A stretch of DNA of 57,693 nt from Hyphomicrobiales bacterium. Its GTDB lineage: Bacteria; Pseudomonadota; Alphaproteobacteria; Rhizobiales; JAJFHC01. The first letter of the stretch is position 1, and every line of letters starts with the position of its first letter. The stretch covers positions 1-57,693 of the forward strand of contig JAJFHC010000270.1 of the NCBI GenBank assembly GCA_021775835.1. Reading direction: 5' to 3'. The notes beneath the pieces are model-generated. The model made no database searches and was not told the DNA's origin. It was given only the letters and a program-made list of their open reading frames with translations. Made by a program: the position numbers and the translations under genes. This document shows, piece after piece, positions 33,106 through 41,637 of the stretch.

Positions 33106-35328
33106 CTACGTCCGCACCGGAATGTCTATGACTGGCCTGAACACCTCAAGCTGCGTTGCATATTTGCGAACGACCTGGTTGTAGAAGTCGTCTACCTTTT
33201 TCGCGCGAACAGTGACGATCATCGAATAGGGGAGCTCTGGGCTCGACTTGGTATTTCGTCCCTCCATCCGGGCATTATAGTGGACATCAAAGCAGGGATT
33301 GCTCAGTGAGGACCCTCGAAATCGCTGCGTTCGGTGCAGGCAGTTCTCCCACTTCCAGGCATCACGGCGCGCTTCCTCCTCCTCGACGGTCTTGGTCGGA
33401 TCGGTGAAAAACGACTTTGTGTTGGCGTGTTTTTGTGTCTCGTTTTTGTATTTCCCATCGTGAGGCCGGAACCTCGGGATCAAACCGGCTCGGGTGTAAT
33501 TGCTTGGGTGATGAGGATCGGTCTGCGATTTGAAGCACAGCGTGGCCATAATTTCGACCATGCCCTCAATCACGCCGTCGGGCAACGGCACCGGGATGCG
33601 CAAGAATTTTCCCGGAGAAATTTCGCCCTGATAGAGAACCCGAATAGAGTCATCAGGCACCGTCAGAACGTCATTGAGCTCTTGTTCGACGCGACCCCAA
33701 CCAACCTCCCGCAGGTCGCGTTCACCGCGCTCAGCCGTATGCACCATCAAAGCGCGTGTAGTCAGCAAATTAATGTTGGTCCCAAGATGCGCCTTGATAC
33801 CCGCGCCCATGCGCAACAACGCGGGGGCGGCAAACGATGTGCCGCCAGTGGCCTCCAGAACCGTTTCATCTTGATGAGACGCCACCAAGAACGGCCGCTC
33901 GAGTGATCCGCCAAATCCAACCACGTCCGGTTTGACAAGACCCGGACTTCGCCCCGGACCCACGGAGCTGTAGTTTGCGCGATTCCAGTTATTGCCAGTC
34001 CGATCGCACGCCCCAACAGCCATGGCATTGACGCAGTCGGCCGGAACCTGGACGCGATCATATCCGAGAATGGAATCTCGGTCTCCGCCATTGCCTGCGG
34101 CGATCGTGGCCAAAGTATCGACCTTCGAAAACCGCTCATCCAAGACAGCCGTCCAGGCATCGAGCTCATCATCTTCGATAGGAAGTTCCGGACCGATACT
34201 CAGATTCACCAAATGATAGTGCTGGCTGTTCAGAACCTGGTCGACCCGCCATAGTACCTCGTACATCTCTTTGGGATTTTGCCCCGGTGCCGCGTCAAGA
34301 ACGCGGTAATGATCCACGTTGGCATATGGACGTGGTGCCTGTTCTCCTGGGTGAAGATGCCCGAACAAAAAGGCGGATGTGACACCCAGCCCGTGTTTCG
34401 TTAACTCGACGTGACCCCCGCCAACGCCGGTGGCATCGATGGGTGTTGCCCAGGACGTTACGGCATGATCGTCAGGCAAACCACCATCGAAAATGGCAAC
34501 TTTCAGATCCGGGTCGATTGCCTCTTCATCCGGATACTGCAGCTCCTCAGCCGGGGCAGCGGTGGTGCGCACCGTCGGGCGCAACATGCGCAGCCTCGGC
34601 ATTTCGCGGAGCGCACGCACCACGGTGAATGTCGATATTGCTTCTGCAAGTTCAACCGGCGCATCCAATCCAACAAAACACAATCCGCCCGCATAAAATC
34701 GCTGATCAAGATCGGCATCGATCCCAAACTCGCGAAGATACTGGCGGAATTGGTGCAAGAGTCGGTTCTCGCCGTAAGGCTGACTGGTGTGCAAGACAAC
34801 CTCGAACATGGCATCGCCATCTGATGGCAGTGCGCCCTTGATCTTGTTGGTCGGCGATGGCGCCAAAATCTCTTCGATCGTCACTAGGTCATCTGCCGGA
34901 CGCGTTCCAACCGACAGGTTCGGTAGCGTGTCTTGCCAGGTTCTGAGCGCGTGGCGCGTACCCATGACAAAGAGCTCAGTGGTCACCGCCGGTTCGGGCT
35001 CTCGGTCCTTTGACTTCTTCTTGGGTGTAATGCGCCGCGGCTTGCTGCCGATCGTCTCCAGGCCTGCGTTCTTGAGAAGTTCCTGAGGATAATAGGATTT
35101 GGCGATGTATTCGGGATTGAGCGTCAATGAAACGACGGCCTGGTCATCCGGGCAGGCTGCATCTGGTAGGTCGTCAACCGCCTGGACGGCGGTGTGCAGC
35201 ATAGGCTGCAATCTGTCACGGGCTTCGAAAAACGTGTAGGGCGCCTGTTTGTCAGGCGCTGCCGATCTTACGACGACGTTTTCGGCAAGACGCTCGCCGC
35301 GGCCGAGCAAAAAATTCCGATTACTCAT
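33106..35328 (-). CDS. ietS: IetS-like subtilisin-family serine protease
   Basis: A 740-residue cytoplasmic S8 peptidase. The catalytic triad lies in VAIFDGGLPDDHAV (Asp), ELTKHGLGVTSAF (His) and TGGTSFAAPALL (Ser), with the oxyanion Asn region AAGNGGDRDS. About 290 residues precede the protease domain. Its start overlaps the end of the AAA ATPase gene by 8 bases. The AAA ATPase plus subtilisin pair is the composition of IetAS, first described as an incompatibility function on an Agrobacterium plasmid and later reported as an anti-phage system. No signal peptide is seen, as expected. Confidence 0.85.
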   Translation of the reverse strand: MSNRNFLLGRGERLAENVVVRSAAPDKQAPYTFFEARDRLQPMLHTAVQAVDDLPDAACPDDQAVVSLTLNPEYIAKSYYPQELLKNAGLETIGSKPRRITPKKKSKDREPEPAVTTELFVMGTRHALRTWQDTLPNLSVGTRPADDLVTIEEILAPSPTNKIKGALPSDGDAMFEVVLHTSQPYGENRLLHQFRQYLREFGIDADLDQRFYAGGLCFVGLDAPVELAEAISTFTVVRALREMPRLRMLRPTVRTTAAPAEELQYPDEEAIDPDLKVAIFDGGLPDDHAVTSWATPIDATGVGGGHVELTKHGLGVTSAFLFGHLHPGEQAPRPYANVDHYRVLDAAPGQNPKEMYEVLWRVDQVLNSQHYHLVNLSIGPELPIEDDELDAWTAVLDERFSKVDTLATIAAGNGGDRDSILGYDRVQVPADCVNAMAVGACDRTGNNWNRANYSSVGPGRSPGLVKPDVVGFGGSLERPFLVASHQDETVLEATGGTSFAAPALLRMGAGIKAHLGTNINLLTTRALMVHTAERGERDLREVGWGRVEQELNDVLTVPDDSIRVLYQGEISPGKFLRIPVPLPDGVIEGMVEIMATLCFKSQTDPHHPSNYTRAGLIPRFRPHDGKYKNETQKHANTKSFFTDPTKTVEEEEARRDAWKWENCLHRTQRFRGSSLSNPCFDVHYNARMEGRNTKSSPELPYSMIVTVRAKKVDDFYNQVVRKYATQLEVFRPVIDIPVRT

Positions 35329-36451
35329 TCTTCACCAATCTTGATTTGGAGTACTTGGCTCCTGCGACGCGCTTGCGAATGGTGTCACGCGAAACGCCGG
35401 TTAAGTCGTGGGCGGTCCGTTGAGACGCAATCCCGGATTCCACCAGGGCCTTGGCGAGATCAATGCGCTCTGATTTCGACAGTCTATGACCTCGAAAAAG
35501 CCCGATCATGTGTTCGTCCACCAGGCCACCGTTGATGGCCGCTACCCGTCTGGCCGAAAGAATGTCTCTTTCGATGTCGCTGAACGACAGCCCCTTGAAC
35601 GCGACACCCATGACACGCGCCCACTTCTTCGGATCGTCGCTCTTGTTTGCCAATAATCCATGGGTAAAGGCTTCGATGGCATCGGGATCCGGTAGCGGAA
35701 ACTCTGTCACCATCTCAAAGCGGCGCCAGATCGCTGGATCGAGCAATTCGGAGTGATTGGTCGCAGCAAGCAGAAGTCCGCTCGAAGGCCAGTCATCGAT
35801 CTCCTGGATTAACACAGTCACGAGCCGTTTCAACTCACCAATTTCGCTCTGGTCATCACGCCGTTTTGCCACCGCGTCGAGTTCATCGAGAAGCAATACG
35901 CAGTCGAGTGATTTCGCATAATCCAGCACATGCCGGATGTTGGTGCCGGTACGGCCGAGAAAGCTGCTCATGACGGCAGCAAGGTCGAGAACCAAGAGCG
36001 GTCGGCCAAGGGACTTCGCGACCCAGCGTGCCGCCATCGTCTTGCCAACACCCGGCGGGCCGATGAACAGCGCCGATTTTGTCGGCTGCAGATTCTGTTC
36101 AAGCAATGCATCCAGATGAGTGCGTTCATCGACAAGACGGTGCAGGTCTGTCGCAATTTCGTCCGCGAAAACCGGCTCGTGATCGAGCGTTGGATGCTCT
36201 TCCACCCGCAACAGCTGAATCCGCGTGTCGACATCGACCGGCAATGCCGTTTCGCTCTTTCGGCGAAGCGGCGAGGCTCGTGACGGCGACTCTCTCAACA
36301 GAGCCGTAACCTGGGCGGCCAAATCAGGAGCTGTCTCGCGATAGGCTTTTGCCAGTCGGTGCAACAACAGCTGCACATCCTGATTCCGACCCGATAGCGC
36401 AACGCGCGCCAAATGTACGATATCTCCTTCGACCTTACCCAGTTTTGCCAT
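35321..36451 (-). CDS. ietA: IetA-like AAA+ ATPase
   Basis: A 376-residue AAA ATPase: Walker A FIGPPGVGKTMAARW at about 119-133, Walker B CVLLLDELDAVAKRRDD, sensor region LLLAATNHSELLDPAIWRRF. The C-terminus has a helix-turn-helix-like end (SQRTAHDLTGVSRDTIRKRV). The start at 36451 (MAKLGKVEG) follows AGGGAGAG; a longer frame upstream would add a hydrophobic stretch with no RBS. With the overlapping subtilase gene it forms an IetAS-type pair. The ATPase probably senses or unfolds a target for the protease. Confidence 0.87.
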   Translation of the reverse strand: MAKLGKVEGDIVHLARVALSGRNQDVQLLLHRLAKAYRETAPDLAAQVTALLRESPSRASPLRRKSETALPVDVDTRIQLLRVEEHPTLDHEPVFADEIATDLHRLVDERTHLDALLEQNLQPTKSALFIGPPGVGKTMAARWVAKSLGRPLLVLDLAAVMSSFLGRTGTNIRHVLDYAKSLDCVLLLDELDAVAKRRDDQSEIGELKRLVTVLIQEIDDWPSSGLLLAATNHSELLDPAIWRRFEMVTEFPLPDPDAIEAFTHGLLANKSDDPKKWARVMGVAFKGLSFSDIERDILSARRVAAINGGLVDEHMIGLFRGHRLSKSERIDLAKALVESGIASQRTAHDLTGVSRDTIRKRVAGAKYSKSRLVKNE

Positions 36452-36500
36452 GACGTGTTCACTCTCCCTCGCTGCTTGACGGTTTTTATACAATGAGAAA

Positions 36501-36583
36501 TGGACTAAAACAATTAACAAAATTGGAAAGTAGTCCACTATGTGCAGAAAGCATCCATATTGAAGGATTTTCAGGGTGGACTA
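36501..36583. promoter_or_regulatory. Repeated TGGACTA half-sites upstream of ietA
   Basis: TGGACTA occurs at 36501-36507 and 36577-36583, and its inverse TAGTCCA at 36531-36537, in an AT-rich segment 50-130 bases upstream of the ietA start. The first and second form an inverted repeat with a 23-base spacer. This is a likely operator or promoter region for the IetAS pair. Confidence 0.4.
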
Positions 36584-36718
36584 CAGACACGCCATAAGTT
36601 CACAAAACGCGACGCACGCCACACTAAAAGGCGCGCAGATGGGTGGTGCGCGTCAAGCGGCGAGAACGGTTCACATGGGTTTTTGCTCGGGTTAACCCCT
36701 CACAGGGTTCCGGCACTT

Positions 36719-37084
36719 TTACCTGCGGCTTCTCAGGAACTGCAGATATTCGAGCAACTTTTCTTCTTCTTCGGCCGTCAGATTGTGCTCGGAAAAAGCA
36801 GACACTTTGCGCCGACCAGGCTGGGATTGCCCAGATGAGACCGAATAGCCGGCCATGTCCATCAGTTTCTCGTAGCTGATCTTGTAAACCTTCGACAGCG
36901 CCAAGAGAATATTGGGCGATGGCTTTTTGATCTTGTCGTTTTCAATCTGCGACAGATAGGCATTGGAAACCTCTTTTCCGGTGGCCTCCTCAACGTCGCG
37001 CAAAGTCATTTTTCGATCCTGTCGGATCGAGGCCAGGTGCTGGCCCAGTGAAAGAAGAACGGCAATTTTTTCGGATGAGTCCAA
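36719..37084 (-). CDS. XRE-family regulator of the ubiquitin-like operon
   Basis: A 121-residue HTH_XRE protein: SLGQHLASIRQDRKMTLRDV, then GKEVSNAYLSQIENDKIKKP with the recognition helix, and a C-terminal helix ending FLRSRR. I place the start at a TTG (37084) seven bases after AGAGGAG; an ATG at 37009 would cut into the HTH. It is divergent from the ubiquitin-like operon, and two GCTTG-N6-CAAGC palindromes lie between, so it most likely represses that operon. Confidence 0.8.
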   Translation of the reverse strand: MDSSEKIAVLLSLGQHLASIRQDRKMTLRDVEEATGKEVSNAYLSQIENDKIKKPSPNILLALSKVYKISYEKLMDMAGYSVSSGQSQPGRRKVSAFSEHNLTAEEEEKLLEYLQFLRSRR

Positions 37085-37136
37085 ACCAGGGCTCCTCTGG
37101 ATCAGTCTGAAAATCCCTTTAAACTTAAGGCTTTTT

Positions 37137-37196
37137 GCTTGATGTGTCAAGCGTGCGTGATATTTGCTTGACATACCAAGCACGCGTGTCTTATAC
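37137..37196 (+). promoter_or_regulatory. Promoter and paired operators of the ubiquitin-like operon
   Basis: TTGACA (37168-37173), a 17-base spacer and TTATAC (37191-37196) make a near-consensus sigma-70-type promoter. Two palindromes flank or overlap it: GCTTGATGTGTCAAGC (37137-37152) and GCTTGACATACCAAGC (37166-37181). The second covers the -35 box, so binding by the adjacent XRE protein would block RNA polymerase. Confidence 0.8.
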
Positions 37197-37246
37197 AGCA
37201 GACATCGCGGCAATGTCGCCGCCGGACAAAAAAGGAGACTGAACTG

Positions 37247-37588
37247 ATGTCCGCCAACCCTGCAAAGCATCCCAAGGATGATGGGGTCGAATGCGTCCTC
37301 GATGAGGTCATCGACCTGGAAGAATACGCCTGTCTTGGAAAACAGCCGCCGCTTGCCAAAGGCTATCGGCTGAAGGTCAACGGCAAGGCCTTTGTCATCC
37401 AAGACGCCAACCCGACTGGTCGCGAAATCTTGACCCTGGCAAACCTCTTGCCGGCCGAAGATTACACGCTGCGGATCAAAGCGGCTGGCGCGCCGCCCAA
37501 AAAGATCCCGCTCGACGAACCCGTCGATCTGCGTGCCCGCGGCGTTGAAAAGTTCAAGGCGCTTCCGCGCGATCAGACCGAGGGCTAA
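37247..37588 (+). CDS. Ubiquitin-like (multiubiquitin-type) protein
   Basis: A 113-residue protein with one beta-grasp domain of the prokaryotic multiubiquitin type: GYRLKVNGKAFVIQDANPTG, EILTLANLLPAEDYTLRIKA and IPLDEPVDLRARGVEKF. It ends in TEG, so a terminal glycine is exposed without processing, as a conjugated modifier requires. The first 40 residues are a separate acidic stretch. RBS AGGAGA precedes the ATG. It leads the four-gene operon Ubl, E2-like, JAB-E1 and DUF6527, which matches bacterial ubiquitin-like conjugation operons with likely defence roles. Confidence 0.85.
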   Translation: MSANPAKHPKDDGVECVLDEVIDLEEYACLGKQPPLAKGYRLKVNGKAFVIQDANPTGREILTLANLLPAEDYTLRIKAAGAPPKKIPLDEPVDLRARGVEKFKALPRDQTEG

Positions 37589-37592
37589 TCCC

Positions 37593-37994
37593 ATGAACCT
37601 GCGCCGCGACTTTGAACTTTCCGAAAAAGACCGTGCATTTCTTGAAAGCTATGAGCTGCCCTGGGAGACCGTCCTCGACGGATCTCCCTGGGTCCTCATC
37701 CACGGCATGTCGACACCAAACGGGTACAATGAGCGCAAAGTCATCGCGGCGATCCGTATGGAAACGGGCTATCCGCATGCGGAACTCAACATGGTGTACT
37801 TCTATCCGGCGATCAGCCGGAAGGATGGAAAGCCGATCGGGTGCGCCAACGTGATGCAGGCGATCGATGGCCGGCAGTTTCAGCGCTGGTCCCGGCATCG
37901 CACATCCCAAAATCCGTGGAAGCCCGGCCTCGATTGCCTGGAGACCCATGTCTACCTGATCGAAGACTGGCTGGACCGGGAGTTTGAAAGATGA
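37593..37994 (+). CDS. Prokaryotic E2-family protein (Prok-E2_E type)
   Basis: A 133-residue protein matching the small E2-like family that pairs with multiubiquitin proteins: YELPWETVLDG, PWVLIHGMSTPNGYNERKVI, YPHAELNMVYFYPAIS, then QRWSRHRTSQNPWKPGLDC and LETHVYLIEDWLDREFE. Cys84 (PIGCANV) and Cys115 (GLDCLET) are candidate active residues but the catalytic one cannot be fixed by eye. Some bacterial relatives are thought to use a non-cysteine nucleophile. Its stop overlaps the ATG of the JAB-E1 gene by 4 bases. Confidence 0.8.
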   Translation: MNLRRDFELSEKDRAFLESYELPWETVLDGSPWVLIHGMSTPNGYNERKVIAAIRMETGYPHAELNMVYFYPAISRKDGKPIGCANVMQAIDGRQFQRWSRHRTSQNPWKPGLDCLETHVYLIEDWLDREFER

Positions 37995-39403
37995 CCGACG
38001 TAACACTTGCCTTGTCAGGTGATCAGCATGAACACCTGAAGTCGTTCTTGTTTCCCGGCGACGGCAACGAAGCTGTCGCTGTCCTCTTATGTGGCCGGCG
38101 CGCAGGCGACCGCTGGCACCGGCTTTGCGTCCGCGAAGTCCATGCGATCCCGCATGACCATTGCAGCGAGCGCACGCCACGCAAAGTGACGTGGCAAACC
38201 GACGCGATCGCGCCGATACTTGAGCGCGCTACCGCGCTCGGACTATCCTTCGTCAAAGTTCATAGCCACCCTTCAGGTTACCCTGCGTTTTCGGACATCG
38301 ATGACGAAAGCGATCGGCTCTTGTTGCCCATGGTCCAGGGGTGGATTGAAGCTGACATACTCCACGGCAGCGCCGTTATGCTGCCGGATGGCGAAATGTT
38401 TGGACGTTTCATCGGTCCTGACGGATCGTTTCATGAAATCAGCACGATCAGTGTCGCAGGAGACGACATCCACTTTTGGTATCCCAATTCTGGAACTGAC
38501 ACCCTGCCAAGTTTCACGGCGTCTCATGCGCAGGCCTTCGACGAAGGCACGATTGAACGGATGCAGAAAATGACATTTGGTGTAGTCGGTGCGTCCGGCA
38601 CCGGCAGCCCGACCATCGAACAACTGCTGCGTCTTGGGGCAGGGAAGATCATCGCGGTCGATGACGATGTTGCCGAGGATCGAAATATCAACCGGATCTT
38701 GAACTCGTCGCTCGAGGATGCGCAGGAACAGCGCGCCAAAGTCGATATCTTGCGAAACGCCGCTGCACGCGCCGGCCTTCCGACAGAGTTCATCGCGATT
38801 GCAAAGAGCCTGTGGGATTCCGATGTCATCCGCCTGATCGCGCAATGTGACGTTGTGTTCGGGTGCATGGACACGGTGGACGGACGTTACCTTCTCAATA
38901 CGCTCGCCGCACATTACCTCATTCCCTATTTCGACGTTGGCGTACGTCTCGATGCCGTCCGCGAAGGCCCCGATAAGGGACAAATCACGGAAGCCTGCGG
39001 AACCGTCAATTACATCCAGCCCGGGCGGTCATCGTTGATCAGCCGCGGCCTCTTTTCCATGTCCGATGTGTCTGCCGCCTCTTTGCGGCGCCTTGATCCT
39101 GACGCGTATGACCGGCAGGTTCAGGACGGATATATTCGCGGTGTCGCCGGCCACCGTCCAGCCGTGATAAGCGTCAATATGCTCGGATCTTCCCTCGCCG
39201 TGAATGAATTCCTGGCCCGGCTTCATCCCTACCGCGAGGAGCCAAACAACGCCTATGCCGCCTTGACCTTCAGCTTGGCCAGCGCGGAGATGTTTCCGGA
39301 ACCTGAAACCGGCATATGCGAGGTAATTTTGCCTTTTGTCGGCCTTGGGGATACTGAACCGCTTTTGGGTCAGCTGGAATTCAGCAAGGCGGCCAAGAGA
39401 TGA
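37991..39403 (+). CDS. JAB peptidase fused to an E1-like (ThiF) activating enzyme
   Basis: A 470-residue fusion. The N-terminal JAB/JAMM metalloprotease has Glu27 and the zinc motif H-x-H-P...S-x-x-D (His91, His93, Ser101, Asp104 in VKVHSHPSGYPAFSDID). From about residue 195 comes the E1/ThiF Rossmann domain: GVVGASGTGSPTIEQLLRLG, then DDVAEDRNINRIL. Cys336 (ITEACGTVNYIQPG) is a candidate thioester cysteine. It would activate the ubiquitin-like protein and also remove it. It overlaps both neighbouring genes by 4 bases. Confidence 0.9.
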   Translation: MTDVTLALSGDQHEHLKSFLFPGDGNEAVAVLLCGRRAGDRWHRLCVREVHAIPHDHCSERTPRKVTWQTDAIAPILERATALGLSFVKVHSHPSGYPAFSDIDDESDRLLLPMVQGWIEADILHGSAVMLPDGEMFGRFIGPDGSFHEISTISVAGDDIHFWYPNSGTDTLPSFTASHAQAFDEGTIERMQKMTFGVVGASGTGSPTIEQLLRLGAGKIIAVDDDVAEDRNINRILNSSLEDAQEQRAKVDILRNAAARAGLPTEFIAIAKSLWDSDVIRLIAQCDVVFGCMDTVDGRYLLNTLAAHYLIPYFDVGVRLDAVREGPDKGQITEACGTVNYIQPGRSSLISRGLFSMSDVSAASLRRLDPDAYDRQVQDGYIRGVAGHRPAVISVNMLGSSLAVNEFLARLHPYREEPNNAYAALTFSLASAEMFPEPETGICEVILPFVGLGDTEPLLGQLEFSKAAKR

Positions 39404-39810
39404 TCTGGGTCAGCTCCTTTGCAGTTTGGCTTCGCCGAATATCACGATCCGCATGGCGGTGGGTTTATGATCTTGTCGTCCCGCCGTACAAAACGAAAGT
39501 GGTCATTGGCGATCTTCCAGCAACGCTTAAGCCCCGCACGTTATTCATCGTCGAGGATGACGGGTACCGTGAACAGGCAGCACTGATGTGCCCGTGCGGG
39601 TGCGGCCGGATCCTTCATCTCAACCTGTTGCCAGATGATCGCCCGCTTTGGCGTATTACCGAGTACCCGGATGGAACAGCCTCATTGCATCCCTCCGTTT
39701 GGCGTAAGAAGGATTGCGGATCGCATTTCTGGTTTCGCAAAGGCAGGGTCCAATGGGTTCGGGCTCGCCGACACCCGCTAAAAAAACTTCAGCAGATTTT
39801 CCGACAATGA
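39400..39810 (+). CDS. DUF6527 protein of the ubiquitin-like operon
   Basis: A 136-residue protein with the DUF6527 pattern: FIVEDDGYREQAALMCPCGC, GRILHLNLLPDDRPLW and SVWRKKDCGSHFWFRKGRV. The cysteines and histidine in MCPCGCGR and DCGSHFW look like a zinc site. DUF6527 proteins are regular members of ubiquitin-like operons with JAB-E1 fusions, where a peptidase role has been proposed. The start overlaps the E1 stop (ATGA). Confidence 0.75.
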   Translation: MIWVSSFAVWLRRISRSAWRWVYDLVVPPYKTKVVIGDLPATLKPRTLFIVEDDGYREQAALMCPCGCGRILHLNLLPDDRPLWRITEYPDGTASLHPSVWRKKDCGSHFWFRKGRVQWVRARRHPLKKLQQIFRQ

Positions 39811-40224
39811 AGAGCAACTGCAATGCGGGTAGTCGGCCAGGCATCGGCAGGGTCGAGTATTGGCTTGGGGTCGTGCGCACTCCTACCGGCCTCCCGTTCA
39901 ATGGACTGGTGAATGCCGCATTGCGGACGTTGGTAGACGGCGCAGCAAAAGTCCGCTTCCCGCCCTTCAATGCCATGTGTGGATCCATCGCTAGGGCTGC
40001 CTAGAAGGCGAATAGGACAGTAGACGGATCAGATTCATGTATTCCAAGTAAACTACACAAAATGTGTAAGGGATCGATAAAGCCCTTTTAGCGCGATATT
40101 TAAAAATCGGAGTATAAGTTGCAATCATTGGATTGATTGCTGAAATTCACACAATTTTCTTCCCCGTCATTACGCACTCTCTTCCCCGTCGTTACGCATT
40201 CACCAACGGTACCAATTTCGACTA
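39811..40224. other. Spacer between defence operon and replication gene, with iteron-like repeats
   Basis: No gene is seen. It contains a perfect 6-3-6 palindrome TACACAAAATGTGTA at 40054-40068 and two 18-base direct repeats at 40159-40198. The segment 40020-40160 is AT-rich. This is a good candidate origin or regulatory region for the replication initiator on the minus strand. Confidence 0.5.
40159..40198. repeat. Pair of 18-bp iteron-like direct repeats
   Basis: CTTCCCCGTCATTACGCA (40159-40176) and CTTCCCCGTCGTTACGCA (40181-40198) differ at one base and start 22 bases apart, two helical turns. They lie just past the stop of the replication-initiator gene, as iterons of theta plasmids often do. 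Confidence 0.6.
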
Positions 40225-41595
40225 TTAACTGGGTGGCAAGTGGTGCTTCTGGTCCTGTTCATTCTTGAGAATTTCGGCAGCGTCGTGCGGACAAGGCATA
40301 ACCGTGTTGCGATCTGTTCGAATGTAGCCGTTATCATCGCAGATGGCGCAATCGTTGATACCCTTATTGTGTTCTCGTCTTGCCTTTTTCTCCGCACTGT
40401 TCGGATCGTCTTGCCATCTTGCCCGGTACTGTCCGATGGCTTGGAAATGCTGAGGATGGAAATTTGTCTTTGCCGCTTCTATTACAGCGTAATCGACAAA
40501 ATCTTCGATTTCCTCGTAGCTATGCATCCTCAACAAATCACGGGCGATGTGCACTTCCCTGTTTGAGAAGCTTTTTGTCGTTGGGCGTCCAAATCTCATA
40601 TGAAAATACTCAACCGCTTTTAGCGCATTTGCCGTGTCCTCCTCTGACCGGTCACGGGTCAGTCGGGGTAGGTTTTGCGCTCCGTTTTTGTATAGAGCAT
40701 CATAGTCTTCGTAAAAGCCATCGAGGAGTTCGCATGTGATGTTGAACCCTTTTCCTCGCCCACGCTTTTTTTCAACCGACAGGCGCGCGAAGTTGGCGGC
40801 TTCCAACTCATTGAAATGAGGCTTCAGTTTTTCAACAACCTTGCTTTGAAATGCATAAGCCGTAATACCCCCGAGCCATTCGTTGCAAACGGCTGAATAG
40901 TCTTTCCTCAATTTCGGGACCCGCGTCGCGGACTGTTTGTAGAGCATCATGGCGCCCCACTGAAAATACCGTTTTGCAAGAGCGATGCCGATCGGTTCAA
41001 ACGTGCGTAAACGCTGCCAGTTGAACCGGGCAAAATGATGGGTGTTCATCGCCTCGATGACCTCGCTGTTGAAAGTGACCGAGGCGTTGAGGATACGATC
41101 ATCCTCACTTTCCGTGAGCACGTTGTTGAGAATCGAAAAGCCCTTTCGCTCAATCAGAGCCCTTCTTCCCTTCCCCGCTTTTTGGATCTTCCGGACACAC
41201 TCGATGGTGGTCGACTGAAGTTGCATCAAATCGTTGTAAGTGCGGCGAGCCTGCCAAGTCCCCGACGAGTTCCCTCTGAGGTGTTCGATTTCTCTGGCGC
41301 TGAAGGTGACGGTGTCGGGATAAGGCCAACCGCCTTCGGACAGTTTTGCGAACAGTGCGTTTTGAGTGCGATAGGTGCCGATGGTCGGTCGGCCGAATTT
41401 CTGGTGTGGGGTAACAACAACTTTGGTGTCGCCAATTTGACCGATGAAACTCTCAAGACTGTCTTGTTTGGTCGCTCTGGGATTGAACGAAAATATTAGT
41501 CCTTCCAATCTGACGATGTCGACATCTTGAATAAGTGGAATAGTTTGATCCGCTGCAAAGGTGTTATGCCCCTCGGCATTTTCGTGTACCTCCAT
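40225..41595 (-). CDS. Plasmid-type replication initiator (RepA/RPA-like)
   Basis: A 456-residue protein that reads like the replication initiator family of alphaproteobacterial plasmids: VRLEGLIFSFNPRATKQDSL near the N-terminus, PYPDTVTFSAREIEHLRGNS, FARFNWQRLRTFEPIGIALA and a winged-helix-like AYAFQSKVVEKLKPHFNELE. The C-terminus has a Cys/His cluster (CAICDDNGYI ... CPHD) that may bind zinc. The neighbourhood (iterons, HTH protein, primase, TraD-like ATPases) supports the call. The exact Rep family is not certain. Confidence 0.65.
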   Translation of the reverse strand: MEVHENAEGHNTFAADQTIPLIQDVDIVRLEGLIFSFNPRATKQDSLESFIGQIGDTKVVVTPHQKFGRPTIGTYRTQNALFAKLSEGGWPYPDTVTFSAREIEHLRGNSSGTWQARRTYNDLMQLQSTTIECVRKIQKAGKGRRALIERKGFSILNNVLTESEDDRILNASVTFNSEVIEAMNTHHFARFNWQRLRTFEPIGIALAKRYFQWGAMMLYKQSATRVPKLRKDYSAVCNEWLGGITAYAFQSKVVEKLKPHFNELEAANFARLSVEKKRGRGKGFNITCELLDGFYEDYDALYKNGAQNLPRLTRDRSEEDTANALKAVEYFHMRFGRPTTKSFSNREVHIARDLLRMHSYEEIEDFVDYAVIEAAKTNFHPQHFQAIGQYRARWQDDPNSAEKKARREHNKGINDCAICDDNGYIRTDRNTVMPCPHDAAEILKNEQDQKHHLPPS

Positions 41596-41637
41596 ATTCA
41601 GTCATTATAGATCAAAATGGCAAAAGATGCCCGCCCG

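Noticed and set aside
33334..33906. Plus-strand frame in the subtilase gene
   Set aside because: Antisense to a well-supported protease with an intact triad.
38273..38983. Minus-strand frame of over 230 codons inside the JAB-E1 gene
   Set aside because: Shadow of the E1 gene, with no domain signature.
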